NCBI GenBank assembly: GCA_009760885.1
Contig: CM019707.1
Coordinates: 32,219,602 to 32,283,601, forward strand
Length of the DNA stretch: 64,000 nucleotides
Direction: 5' to 3'
Source: Achatina immaculata
Lineage: Eukaryota > Mollusca > Gastropoda > Stylommatophora > Achatinidae
The stretch's first letter is position 1; every line of letters starts with the position of its first letter. Position numbers and translations under genes: made by a program. The notes under the pieces are model-generated. The model was given only the letters and a program-made list of their open reading frames with translations. It ran no database searches and was not told the DNA's origin. Shown here piece after piece: positions 32,593 to 43,431 of the stretch.

Positions 32593-34446
32593 TGAAATTA
32601 CATAAGCATTAAATATCCCATTGTATAAAGCAAATCGTCGAGCCCCATCAAGACGTCTATTTGTCCCCTCAACACTGAAAGGTATATGAGGAAGGAGATA
32701 AGACAAGACCAAAAAAGTAAAACTGAAATGAACAAGTCAACATTTCCCACCTCAGAATTGGATACAAGTATATGTATTGTAAATTTTAGATTGGACATTC
32801 TAAACTTCATGCATGACAAATTGTGGACCACGTCTTTCAAAACTGCACCAACTGAGGAACACTGAGACCACCCAGCTGACATAATAAAACTCACCAAGAA
32901 GCTCGGCTTTGCTGTTTTAAATCGGGGCAAAAAGAAAAGAAAAACCAGTCCAGTTTATCCAAGGGACAGACCAGCAGATAAAGATTATAAATGTATACTG
33001 GGAAGAAGAAAACGAAGAAGACGAATAAAAAGACGAAAAGGGAGAAGAAGAAGAAGAAGAATCGACATGATAGCAGTAAAAAAAAAAATGCACACAGTGG
33101 CAGGAGTTGCTAAGCTTTAGGAAATAGCACAATTATTTTCTTTCCTCTTTTTCTTTAACGAATCATCATCATCATCATCATCATCATCTTCTTCTTCTTT
33201 CGTCTTTTTCTTTGCTTTCTCAGTTGTTTTTTCTTCAGCTGTGAAGAGTTAATACTTAAATCAGCATAAACTGTAACATTTTCTAGAACTAACGCTAAAA
33301 CTACCATAAACAGTAACAGTTTCTAAGTCTCTAGGGGACGTAAAATTTGAAGCTTAAAATCCTCCCATAAGATCAGCACAAAGGCGCACCCCCCCCCCAA
33401 AAAAAAAAACCCGACCCCACACCCACCCCCCCCCCCAAAAAAAAACTTGTCGAATCCTGAGCAGGTTTGGACACCTTGTTGTGATAGACCTAGTGCAATT
33501 CATACTAGCGTGTAATTTTGTGTAAGACACCTGAATGGAAGTATAAATGTGGATTAAATGATATTACTAACTTGCATGCCATTCAAAGCTTTTCTAAGGA
33601 ATCCATCCCATCACACACTTCTCCATTTTCTTTTGGCCTATTTGTATCGGCATTTTATTCGTAATTATTATTTCCTTTCTTTACAGATTTCTCACTTAAT
33701 CCTCATGTTTGGTTTTGTTTCTTTTTTTTTTTCTGTCACAGAGCTCACACTTTTTAAAATTCTCTACGAGTGTTACTTTTTTTTTGCATTTTTTTTCCCC
33801 TGTATTAACTCTTGAAATCACAGTCGCTGTTTTCTCTTTACCTTTCTTGTATAACTTTTAAAGTACAGTGAATTACCTGTTTGTTCTTTCGTTTCGTTGC
33901 CTATATCCCTTTTATTGTTTTTAATCGTCTTAATCTCAGCCTCGGGATGATGTTTTCAGACTCAGCGGGTTAAGACTTTCTGGTGCCCCATAGGATTTTT
34001 TTTTCTTTTTCTTTTTGTTTGCAGAACTATTTGAGCGAAGATGGGATGATACTGTCGTGAGGTGTCATGAGTTAAAAGGCTGCGCTCAGATGATATCCTA
34101 CTTTTTTATGCGGCGCTGCGGGATACCGGCAGTTTGTTGCTTGAGTGTGACTGACGAGGTTGTTGTTGTTGTTGCTGCTGCTACGTTTTTTATGTTGTGT
34201 TGTATCTGCCTGGAACTGTGGGTATGATGTACCGAGCAGCTGTGGGGATGATCAAACAGGGATATTGTGGCGGTTTTGGAATGATTTATTGTGGCTAGCA
34301 TGAAAACGTGGGTTGGGCGTACGAATTGGGCGTACGAAGACGAACTGCTAGGCAGGCTCCACTAACAGTATAGACCACGACGAACCCTGCCCTGCTAGTC
34401 GGGCCAAGATTATATATAATGTATATAAGCCGTGGCATATGTAAGC
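32593..34446. other. Long unassigned stretch
   Basis: GAA-rich tract near 33000-33061, CAT/CTT runs near 33163-33200, C/A homopolymers near 33390-33443. No protein family is recognised in the 70-110 codon frames. Confidence 0.5.
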
Positions 34447-35145
34447 CGTGTGGGTGTGAGGTATCAGTGCCCTCACATATCTAGTGTGAAGTATCAGTGC
34501 CCTCACATATCTAGTGTGAGGTATCAGTGCCCTCACATATCTAGTGTGAGGTATCAGTGCCCTCACATATCTAGTGTGAGGTATCAGTGCCCTCACATAT
34601 CTAGTGTGAGGTATCAGTGCCCTCACATATCTAGTGTGAAGTATCAGTGCCCTCACATATCTAGTGTGAGGTATCAGTGCCCTCACATATCTAGTGTGAG
34701 GTATCAGTGCCCTCACATATCTAGTGTGAGGTATCAGTGCCCTCACATATCTAGTGTGAGGTATCAGTGCCCTCACATATCTAGTGTGAGGTATCAGTGC
34801 CCTCACATATCTAGTGTGAGGTATCAGTGCCCTCACATATCTAGTGTGAGGTATCAGTGCCCTCACATATCTAGTGTGAGGTATCAGTGCCCTCACATAT
34901 CTAGTGTGAGGTATCAGTGCCCTCACATATCTAGTGTGAGGTATCAGTGCCCTCACATATCTAGTGTGAGGTATCAGTGCCCTCACATATCTAGTGTGAG
35001 GTATCACTGCCCTCACATATCTAGTGTGAGGTATCAGTGCCCTCACATATCTAGTGTGAGGTATCAGTGCCCTCACATATCTAGTGTGAGGTATCAGTGC
35101 CCTCACATATCTAGTGTGAGGTATCAGTGCCCTCACATATCTAGA
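34447..35145. repeat. Highly homogeneous 30-bp minisatellite, about 23 copies
   Basis: Units read CTCACATATCTAGTGTGAGG then TATCAGTGCC and are almost identical; two have GAAG for GAGG and one has CACTGC for CAGTGC. TGTGAGG and CCTCACA arms around a 9-nt loop recur across each unit junction. Frames of 266 codons (minus, RYVRALIPHT repeat) and 248 codons (plus) are open because 30 is a multiple of three and no phase used contains a stop. Confidence 0.97.
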
Positions 35146-35149
35146 CAAC

Positions 35150-35247
35150 TACAGCGATGTCAGATAGTGAGAGTTTAACCACAGATAGTGAGAGTTTAAC
35201 CACAGATAGTGAGAGTTTAACCACAGATAGTGAGAGCTTAACCACCA
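35150..35247. repeat. 21-bp minisatellite, 4 copies
   Basis: Units read GATAGTGAGAGTTTAACCAC then A. Confidence 0.93.
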
Positions 35248-35249
35248 CG

Positions 35250-35738
35250 TAGACCTTTAGATTGAATTTAGCACGGGCCCAACTCCATTTTATCTGTATC
35301 GCCCCTATCCTGATATCCTTCTCTCTCAAGGACCTTAACGACAGACGTAGGACATCATGTCCTTCCATAACCATCCGTCCACTGTGCGTCTTAACAGGCT
35401 TGCCACTGAGTATTTTCCGTGCCAGGATGCCCAGCCATCAAACATCTTTTCTCTGTACCTACTTCAACCTTTTCTACCGTCGGTCTTCCCTGTTACCATT
35501 AGGTACCCTAGCCCGCCTCTCTTCCAAACATGCCCCACAAATCTGGATTGCCGTTTTCTGATCTCTGTTGTAATTTTCCTTGTTTCTTGTGCCTCTTTCA
35601 GAAATTTTGAGTTCGATTTTCTCGTTATTCGTGGTACCTTCAGCAATCTTCTTAAAAATCACATTTCACTTGGTTCTAGCCTTCTTTGTCTGTACTGACC
35701 GCTCAGGCTTCGTATGCAAAGAACAGGATTGGTTCAAC
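35250..35738 (-). pseudogene. RTE-like LINE C-terminal remnant
   Basis: Minus-strand frames carry KRQSRFVGHVWKRGGLGYL and VTGKTDGRKG, corresponding to the QxxFxGHxxRRGG ... GKIEGRR segment of family 1. Upstream lies a degenerate FAYEA region equivalent to YGSESW. Several frame changes. Arrays flank it on both sides: the 30-bp and 21-bp arrays at its 3' end and a 47-bp array at its 5' end. Confidence 0.7.
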
Positions 35739-35739
35739 G

Positions 35740-35943
35740 TAACACTCTCTTCCTGGCTCTCATAGATGGCGACTTATTACAAACACTGTAACACTCTCTT
35801 CCCGACTCTCATAGATGGCGACTTATTACAAACACTGTAACACTCTTCCTGACTTTCATAGATGGCGACTTATTACAAACACTGTAACACTCTTCCTGAC
35901 TTTCATAGATGGCGACTTATTACAAACACTGTAACACTCTCTT
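35740..35943. repeat. 47/49-bp minisatellite, 4 copies
   Basis: Units read CACTCTTCCTGACTTTCATA, GATGGCGACTTATTACAAAC then ACTGTAA. It starts at the truncated end of the LINE remnant. Confidence 0.92.
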
Positions 35944-36029
35944 TTTCAACTTTTGAAAGGAGGTCTTGACTTACATAAAATTCACGAAACAATAATCTGT
36001 ATATGCAGAGGGCCCCCCCCCCCCGACGC

Positions 36030-36236
36030 CGGGCCCCTAGACTTGTTCAGCCTAATGGATAATTCACCAGTTCCCGTCCTTGCTGCTTTTCTTTTCCCAT
36101 GGAAACCCCAGGTTTTTACAGATTAGGTTGACCCTGGTGACAGCTGGAACGAAAAACTTTCTCCTGAAATCGAACCACGCACCTTCTGATCGGCGGATGA
36201 GTGCACTACCCACTACACCACCGCTGCGCTAGATTA
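36030..36236 (-). mobile_element. tRNA-derived SINE-like element (S3)
   Basis: The minus strand reads AGCGCAGCGGTGGTGTAGTG, then GGTAGTGCACTCATCCGCC and TGCGTGGTTCGATTTC. This gives a tRNA-like 5' stem, box A (TGGTGTAGTGGG) and box B (GGTTCGATTTC) at normal spacing. The body extends leftward through CACCAGGGTCAACC to about 36030. No second copy was found in the window, so the SINE call rests on the tRNA-like head alone. Confidence 0.6.
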
Positions 36237-36775
36237 CCGAAAGCGACATGCTGTGTGACAGAGAGCATTAAATGTAACATGTCTTTAAACAATGATCATC
36301 TTCCATGTTGGCGGGACATATGCTGCTGCTGCAGATGATGATGATGAATGATGATGATGATGAATGAATGAATGAATGAATGAACGAATGAAACGCAGTG
36401 CGTCTTTAAACATACACAAATTCTAAATATGTACTGTACCAGGACAAGCAGGATTTGCCCTGGCTCCTTTAGGCCTGTATTTTGTCGGTCATGTTGACAC
36501 TAAGCAAACTAACAAACACACTGGTCTACCGCACAGGTCGTACCCTATTGGTCAAAATTGCTTACTGGCTGAAACTGAAAATGAGAACATAGTTTCGTTT
36601 TCTTCTGGAATTTTTCTTCTCCAATTTTCATAAACACCGGCACCAGTTGCTGATAAGCCCCGTTCTTCCACCAAGACACGCACCGAGGGTAGACTACCTA
36701 GCAGAGTACTCCAAATTTGCACAAGAGAATCTGCTATTAACGTCCAAACCGCCATCCAGCTATACAAACGAGAAA
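36237..36775. other. Unassigned DNA with GATGAATG microsatellite
   Basis: GATGATGAATGAATG run near 36335-36385. Nothing else is recognised. Confidence 0.5.
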
Positions 36776-37146
36776 AATCCGATCAACTGTTTATAAAGTG
36801 TTAAGTTTATTGAGTATAATATCCAATCAACTGCTTATAAAGTGTTAAAAGTTTATTGAGTATAATATCCAATCAACTGCTTATAAAGTGTTAAGTTTGT
36901 TGAGTATAATATCCAATCAACTGTTTATAAAGTGTTAAGTTTATTGAGTATAATATCCAATCAACTGCTTATAAAGTGTTAAGTTTGTTGAGTATAATAT
37001 CCAATCAACTGCTTATAAAGTGTTAAAAGTTTATTGAGTATAATATCCAATCAACTGCTTATAAAGTGTTAAAAATTTATTGAGTATAATATCCAATCAA
37101 CTGCTTATAAAGTGTTAAAAGTTTATTGAGTATAATATCCAATCTA
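36776..37146. repeat. 44/46-bp minisatellite, about 8 copies
   Basis: Units read ATCCAATCAACTGCTTATAA, AGTGTTAAGTTTATTGAGTA then TAAT, with or without an extra AA. Confidence 0.95.
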
Positions 37147-37419
37147 AGACTCTCATACAACGGGATTTAGAGAGATAAGCCGGTTGGTCCCCTATCCTGA
37201 TAGGCCGTTGTACAATGCTGTTTTGATTTAGATATAAGGAATATTTCACATTTTCCAGTGAAAAAAAAAAACGGAACTGCCTAAAAGGGAAACGTAACAA
37301 TGTTTCTCATGGAATATAAATAGACACCGACTCGAGGTTCCCTTTATAAGAGAGGCACTGCCCGAGCGAATTTTGCGAGGGCTGCTCTCTATTTCTCCTT
37401 CTCCCGCGTGTTGTCAAGA

Positions 37420-37720
37420 CTTTCAATCAGTTTATTTCTGATCTGTCTGTTGTCGCCACTCCGTCTGTACGTACTGATGAGATGCCCCTGCTCTTTGCTC
37501 TTTTCAGAGCACTCCATCGTTTGCCTGTTTATGCTTGACTGAGATATGATCTGCAGCTATTCCTTCCTCATTGCGCTTCTACCCTCTTTTGTCTCCCTCG
37601 CTTCCGTGCTCGGTTATACAAGTCTGCTCTTTCTTCACGACATCTGCTAAATTCTGAAACGCTTCATTCTTCACTGAAACGTTTAAAAAAAGGCGATTCG
37701 ACTATTCATAAACCTCTTTC
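37420..37720 (+). pseudogene. Possible CR1/L2-like LINE C-terminal remnant
   Basis: A forward frame reads ALHRLPVYA, then LYKSALSSRHLLNSE and SLKRLKK. This resembles the LHWLPVxxRIxYK and SFKxxLKTHLF signature of the end of CR1/L2/jockey reverse transcriptases. One stop follows PVYA. The match is by eye and short. Confidence 0.35.
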
Positions 37721-38159
37721 AACAAAGAGGAACATTCTGAACATCTGTGTACTACAGTTCTTAGGAAACTGCATTTCAGACTAATATTATAACTTACAAA
37801 TTCGTATAAGTCGCGCTGCAGTCATTTTTATTATTATTACAGATGTGGCTGGATCTGTAATAGTACCATGTAGTGATATTTGCTGTGTTATACAACTGCT
37901 TTATTCTTCGATGTAATTTGTGATATCTGTCATACTGCCGTATTAAACAAAAAAAAAGGTTCTGATTTTGGTGACTGTAACAAACGAAATAAGGTTGTAA
38001 GTATGATGAGTTAGGTGAGCTAACTTCTCACCGTCATCTCTCAACTTTCACCCTGTCGCCAACAATCAGCATCAGTTTAGTTTTTTAAAAAGAATGTTCT
38101 AAATACATACCAAACATACGTAATTTTAAATAGCAAAACCTTTAACTTTCAGCCTCTTC
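37721..38159. other. Unassigned spacer
   Basis: Nothing recognised. Confidence 0.5.
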
Positions 38160-38462
38160 TGCACACAGTGAACAACATAACCTTAAGTTAATACACGCAC
38201 CTACACATTCAACGATATAACCTTAAGTTAATACACGCATCTACACATTCAACAATATAACCTTAAGTTAATACACGCATCTACACATTCAACAATATAA
38301 CCTTAAGTTAATACACGCATCTACACATTCAACAATTTAACCTTAAGTTAATACACGCATCTACACATTCAACAATATAACCTTAAGTTAATACACGCAT
38401 CTACACATTCAACAATATAACCTTAAGTTAATACACGCACCTACACAATCAACAATATATAG
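38160..38462. repeat. 40-bp minisatellite, about 7 copies
   Basis: Units read CTACACATTCAACAATATAA then CCTTAAGTTAATACACGCAT, highly uniform. Confidence 0.95.
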
Positions 38463-38964
38463 TTAATATAATTATTGGATCCATTCTGTAAAAATATTCT
38501 GATTATTAGACAACTCTAAAACTGCGAGAAAAGTAGATGTTTTAAGGGAGGTGTATATCCGAGTTCAACCAAGTTAAGAAAACATCTGAAATTGTAAGAA
38601 AACAAATTGTTTATTTGATTTAATTACTCTGGGAGGATATAGCAAACGTGATCAGCAGAGCAAGCGAGATATTTCTTGTACAAGTCAGCCATACGCTTTG
38701 TGAGAAGGCAGTTATTTAGACGCTGACTATGTTTAGCACTCTGTTTAAACAATTTACCATAAATATGTCGGAGTATATGTGATACATAATTCTATAATTT
38801 GGATTTCTTGACTGTGTCCATGCATGTACGGCAAAGACGGGCAGTGGTGTAATGCTGCTTCATATGGGTGGTCACACAATGGGCAAAAAATGTAGGTTGA
38901 CATGGCTTGATTCTGCCTGTTATTTTTTAGATACGCGTGTCCTGTTCGTAGTCGAAATACTGCG
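38463..38964. other. Unassigned DNA
   Basis: Nothing recognised. Confidence 0.5.
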
Positions 38965-39276
38965 GTCTAGTCTAGTGGTTCTCAACTTTTTTACCACCAT
39001 TTACTACTTTTGAAACTGCATAAAAGTTGTAGACTACTATTTTATACGCAATAACCTTAAAAAAGTTGTAGACTACTATTTTATACGCAATAACGCAATA
39101 CCAGGAACCATTAATTGCTGTTATTTAACATATAGCACTTATTACCAAATCGATGACACAACCATGGAGCATATAATAATGTTCCGAGGGCCAGTTGTGG
39201 TTTGCGGGCCGCCTGATAATGTTCCGAGGGTCAGTTGTGATCCGCGAACCGCAGGTTAGGATCCACTAGTTTGATC
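38965..39276. mobile_element. hAT-type non-autonomous element
   Basis: The element is about 38973-39268. The left end TAGTGGTTCTCAAC and the complement of the right end TAGTGGATCCTAAC are inverted termini of hAT type. Flanking octamers GTCTAGTC and GTTTGATC match at 5 of 8. It contains two short internal duplications: GTTGTAGACTACTATTTTAT twice at 39027-39088, and ATAATGTTCCGAGGG twice at 39175-39230. No transposase. Confidence 0.65.
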
Positions 39277-40276
39277 CTCCTTTTTTTACGTACGTCAGGT
39301 CAAATTTATTGTTAAAAAGTATCGCCTGACACACTTATTTTAAGTAAACTACCACTGAACTGAAGAACGTAGCAAGACTAGTTACAGTAGAATATAATTC
39401 TGTCAGTGCAATCAGGAATAAGTATACATTCACGTACAAATCCATGGACAGGGAATAGATCAAACGAAGAGGCCCTAAAAGAGGCAGAAGAAGAGAGGCA
39501 AGCAATGACAAAATTAAGGAAGGGACAGTCCAAATTCACAGGTCACGACATAAGAGCAGGTGGATCACAGGGATGGTAAAAGAGACGGAGGCAGACAAAG
39601 AGAGAAGGTAACATATGGATTGATGAAGTGGCACGTGGAAAGAACACCAGCCCGGCTCATAATTAACAACCGGAATAGAGAACCGTGGAAAGGCATGACA
39701 CTCAGGGACACTGGATAGACAAACCAGGCCGGTGTGTATTTGATTACCCTCAAACAGAGAGGAAGTGAACAAACAGGACGAAGATCATTCGGAAGAAAAT
39801 CTCCGAAAACTTTTATTGGGCTTTTAATTCCCACATTTGACCTTTGCCAGCCCAGTAAATGACTGTCCTATGAATGAGATAACTCTTGAGGCCGTGGAGC
39901 AGGTGAAACTAGTCCATTAAAAACGGCTTTCTCACCATAAAGTGACAATAAAACTCAAGTTCCGGACTAGGCCAGGGGTTCTCTAAGTGAACAGAGCAGA
40001 CTGTTAAATCTGTGGTTACGAATAAAATTTACGACTCCTAACCGGCAAATACGAGTTTGAACTTCCTCTAATTCTTTTCCCCAACAAATCATTGGAGGGG
40101 GCACAATTTTAGTGCGCAGTTTCATTCATTCATATATTCATTCTTTAACTCGCTCATTCATTCATTCATTATATAAATAGCAACGGTAAAGGTAGGCCTA
40201 TTATGATATAGTGTGTGGTGCTAGACTCTACGTTTCCTTGACCTGTCGGCATATTAAACCCGGTGTGAAAGTAAAA
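39277..40276. other. Unassigned DNA
   Basis: A hAT-like end, CAGGGGTTCTCTAA, is near 39972 without a partner. CATTCATT microsatellite is near 40124-40172. Frames of 78-89 codons on the minus strand are not recognised. Confidence 0.45.
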
Positions 40277-40545
40277 GGTAAAATTCTAGTTTCCATGCCA
40301 TTAAGGCATTTTGGGGACACAGTGATCCAAGACCCATCGGGATACAGTGATCCAAGACCCATCGGCACATGAAAGTGTTTGATGTGGTCATTGTCACACC
40401 TGGCCGCATTTACCTTTCCCAGATTTCTCTGGTGCCCATTTTTAGAGGCTTTGTGGCTGGTGTGTACCAGAAAAAAATCCCCACTGTTGGGACTTGAATC
40501 CGGTACTACCGGATTAGTAAACCGAGCAGCTAACTACTCAGCCAG
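40277..40545 (-). mobile_element. tRNA-derived SINE S1, unexpanded copy
   Basis: Box A-like TGGCTGAGTAG (complement of 40534-40544) and box B-like GGATTCAAGTCC (complement of 40491-40503). The body matches 54327-54598 and the two ends of 5061-5853. A short GATACAGTGATCCAAGACCC duplication (two copies of about 22 bp near 40317-40360) sits at the same place as the 43-bp array in the expanded copy. LINE copy C is inserted next to its tRNA-like end. Confidence 0.85.
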
Positions 40546-42297
40546 CCAGGACATCATCATCATCATCAGGTGCCGTGCCAACTGGCGTTGGCTATTATGC
40601 TTCTCCAGAGTACCCGATCCTTCATGCAGACCATCAGTTCAGTTGGTGATCTCCTCTCACACCATCCCGTCAGACTGTCCAGCATCATTTCTCTTGGTCT
40701 TCCTCTTGATCTTCTTCCTTCTATTTTTCCTGTTGTTATAATATTTTCAATGCCCCCTCTTCTCATTGCATGTCCCATGAAAGTACATTGTCTCTCTCTT
40801 ATCTTTTTGACAAGGTTTTTTGTCTCTCCAGCTCTTCTCATACATTCTTCATTAGTTATTTTTGCTGTCCAGGGGATTCGCAACATTCTTCTAATAAACC
40901 ACATTTCTGCTGCTTCCAATGATTTTTGTGCAGACTTGCCTATTGTCCATGATTCACTTCTATATAACAAGATAGGTTCAATATAGCATTTTAGGACTCG
41001 TTTTCTAACATTCATTGATAAAGATGTGTTAGCTAATATGTTTCTCATTCTCTGAAATGCAGTCTTTGCTTGGCCTATTCTGTTCCTAATTTCTGTTCTG
41101 CATTTCCCGTCTGAAGTTATTACTGCTCCAAGGTATTTGAATTTCTGTACTTGCTTTAGAATAGTTCCGTTAAATTTAATACTGCATGCTGGTGGATTCT
41201 GTTTCTTAGATATAACCATAGTCTCTGTCTTTTTGATGTTCAAAGTAAGGCCTTTCTGTTCACTTTCTTTGGCGACTTTATCCAAGAGATTTTGCAAGTC
41301 TTGTTGGTTCTCAGCTATCAGTACTGTGTCGTCAGCATACCGAAGGTTGTTAATATTGTATCCTCCAATTTTTATGCCTGGTTCTGTGATGATTGTTCTT
41401 AGAATATTCTCGCTATACAGAAAAAAAAGGTCTGGAGATAGTACACATCCTTGTCGCACCCCTTGTTTTATAAGTTGATATTTTCCAATTCTATTTTCAA
41501 CTCGAAATGCTGCTTCTTGCTGCCAGTACAGATGTTTTACAATCCTCAAGTCTTTGCCGTCTATATTGATGTCTTCAAGCATTTTAATAATTTCATTATG
41601 TTTCACCTTGTCAAATGCCTTGGTGTAATCAATGAAGCATAAGTAGAGATCTTTCTGTAATTCTAAAGCTCTTTCTGTTAGTGTTCGTAAAGCATAAATG
41701 GCATTGTGTGTTCCCTTTTCCTTCAACAAATCCAAACTGTTCATCTGCTATTTTCATTTGTATCTTTTTCCTTGTTCTTCTCATAATTATTCTCAGAAGT
41801 AGCTCCGTTATGTGACATGAGAGGCTGACAGTCCGGTGGTCATCACATTCCTTTGCACCTGGTTTCTTTGGTAGTGCTATAAACGTGGATTTAATCAGGT
41901 CACTGGGAATATAACCACTGTTGTAAATGTTATTCAGTAACTTGGTTATTATTTTTATTCCTGACTCCTCTAGTGTCTCTATTTCTTCTAATGTTATCCT
42001 TTCTTCATGTGTTTGATTGCATCTATGATTTCATCTTCAAGTATTGGTGGTCCATCACAGTTTTCAGTATCTGGTGTTAATTCTGGTCTTTCTCTTCCAT
42101 ATAGCTCACCGATATACTCTGTCCACCTGTCCATAATGTCTTCTTTTCCCATTAACGTTTTACCTTCTTTCGATTTCAGGCATCCTGTGATATATTTTGT
42201 CTTCCTGCCTATGAGTTCACTAATTCGTTTGTGCATGTTTTTGCTGTCTTTATTATGAGAGTCCTCTATCTGTCTGCACTGCTCATTTAACCAGGAC
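40546..42297 (-). mobile_element. LINE family 1, copy C, 7-bp duplication
   Basis: The element is 40553-42290. CCAGGAC flanks it at 40546-40552 and 42291-42297. The minus strand has the 3' tail CACCTGATGATGATGATG. It is 5'-truncated in the linker upstream of the RT domain. This is the best-preserved family 1 copy and the exact donor sequence of the 125-bp piece at 43163. Confidence 0.92.
40566..42236 (-). pseudogene. RTE-like reverse transcriptase, copy C, long intact core
   Basis: A 392-codon frame (40566-41744) spans most of the reverse-transcriptase domain. It holds [13 protein letters not shown] (A), [13 protein letters not shown] (B), [12 protein letters not shown] (C), [10 protein letters not shown] (D) and FKYLGAVI (E), then the thumb, [18 protein letters not shown], the GHAMRRGG region and a basic [11 protein letters not shown]-terminus. 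The upstream part (41994-42236, MHKRISELIGRK) is out of frame: a T insertion lies near 41717-41720, and about 20 bp coding for KATGPDN, present in copy B, is missing near 41995. No endonuclease, so it cannot be autonomous. Confidence 0.92.
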
Positions 42298-42302
42298 GCT
42301 GG

Positions 42303-42567
42303 ATGTAAAACGTAGTCCTAATATATCAAGCCCGACTAGGGGATGGTGTTAGAGCCCATATCTGGCATGACCTGTGGGCATAATAAAATCTGATGCAGGC
42401 AGCATCACACCTGGCAGCCTTTCTTCCCTTCCCCTCCCCCCACCCTCCATGTCCGCAAGGAACCCATTTCTACAACTCCAGGTGCAGGTACCTCTGGCTG
42501 GGTTCGAACCACCAGTCTTCATCATGATAAACTCATGCGCTAACCACTTCGCTACACAAGAGGCCAG
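42303..42567 (-). mobile_element. tRNA-derived SINE S2
   Basis: The minus-strand head reads GTAGCGAAGTGGTTAGCGC with box A (TAGCGAAGTGG, complement of 42544-42554) and box B (GGTTCGAACCC, complement of 42500-42510). The body contains AGAAATGGGTTCC and ends near ATTATGCCCACAGG. It resembles the SINE at 57360-58250 in the head and in the GAAATGG segment. Confidence 0.75.
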
Positions 42568-42939
42568 TTCATTATGTTATCAATATTGTCAGCCATTTCA
42601 CTAATGGGCGGCGCTGATTTTTGTTTATGATGCTCTTGCTTTCTTCCGCTTAATTCAGTTGTTTTCTTTGGTCCTCTTATTATCACCGCCAGCGCTGTCT
42701 TATTTTCGTGCTTATTGTTTTTCTGTTGTCTGTGGTCGTAGTGTGTCTTTGGTATAAAGCTAGTCTGCTATATCTGTGCTTTTCTGCCCGACGAATCCGT
42801 CACCGGCATGGTTTACTTTTAGGGCTGAATTGTGTTTGCCTTCTTGGTCGATCTCAGTTCGGCCAGGCTTGCATGTTACCATAACGCACCGAACTGAGGT
42901 GGAGTGTCTTGATTACCTATTTCTAGTCAACCTTAACTC
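42568..42939. other. Unassigned spacer
   Basis: Nothing recognised. Confidence 0.5.
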
Positions 42940-43162
42940 AAACATTAAACTATGTGTCGCTAAACCTGACACAGACAATAAGTTACGCGTCGCTAACACT
43001 GACGCAGACAATAACTATGTGTCGCTAAACATGACACAGACAATAGGCTATGTGTCGCTAACACTGACACAGACAATAAACTATATGTCGCTAAACCTGA
43101 CGCAGATAATAAGCTATATGTCCCTTAATTTGACGCAGACAATCAGCTATGTGTCTCTATGT
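42940..43162. repeat. Minisatellite of about 30-36 bp, 6-7 copies
   Basis: Units contain ACTATGTGTCGCTAAACCTG and ACACAGACAATA, with loss or gain of a few bases. Its last unit (GCTATGTGTCTCTATG) runs into the templated insert. Confidence 0.88.
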
Positions 43163-43287
43163 CTTCAACAAATCCAAACTGTTCATCTGCTATTTTCATT
43201 TGTATCTTTTTCCTTGTTCTTCTCATAATTATTCTCAGAAGTAGCTCCGTTATGTGACATGAGAGGCTGACAGTCCGGTGGTCATCA
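43163..43287 (-). repeat. Exact 125-bp copy of part of LINE copy C
   Basis: Identical to 41721-41845, base for base, from CTTCAACAAATCC to GGTGGTCATCA. The bases on either side differ at once. Copy B (about 28.6 kb) differs from both at several positions, so copy C is the donor or a co-descendant. It codes for the GFVE region in sense orientation but is too short to matter. Confidence 0.95.
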
Positions 43288-43431
43288 TATTGGTTTCCTT
43301 TATTTAGATGTAAGAGCCAGAGATCTGTATGTAATAATGTCCATGTTTTCAAAGTGTGGCGGGCAGACCGAAGTGTTAAGGCGGAACCTTCAGTTCGTGT
43401 AGTGTAAAATTACCTAGTATTATCTCATGTG
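43288..43431 (+). repeat. Exact 144-bp duplicate of 43956-44099
   Basis: Identical from TATTGGTTTCCTTTATTTAG to TATTATCTCATGTG, with a constant offset of 668 bp. It joins the preceding LINE-derived copy without any spacer. The 11-mer ATGTGTCTCTA occurs at 43149-43159 and again at 43427-43437, flanking the composite insert. Confidence 0.97.

Noticed and set aside
34447..35145. CRISPR-like regular repeats
   Set aside because: Units are contiguous with no spacers, and the region is animal DNA. It is a minisatellite.
39972..40110. hAT-like end CAGGGGTTCTCTAA
   Set aside because: No inverted partner nearby; kept only as a note in the unassigned stretch.
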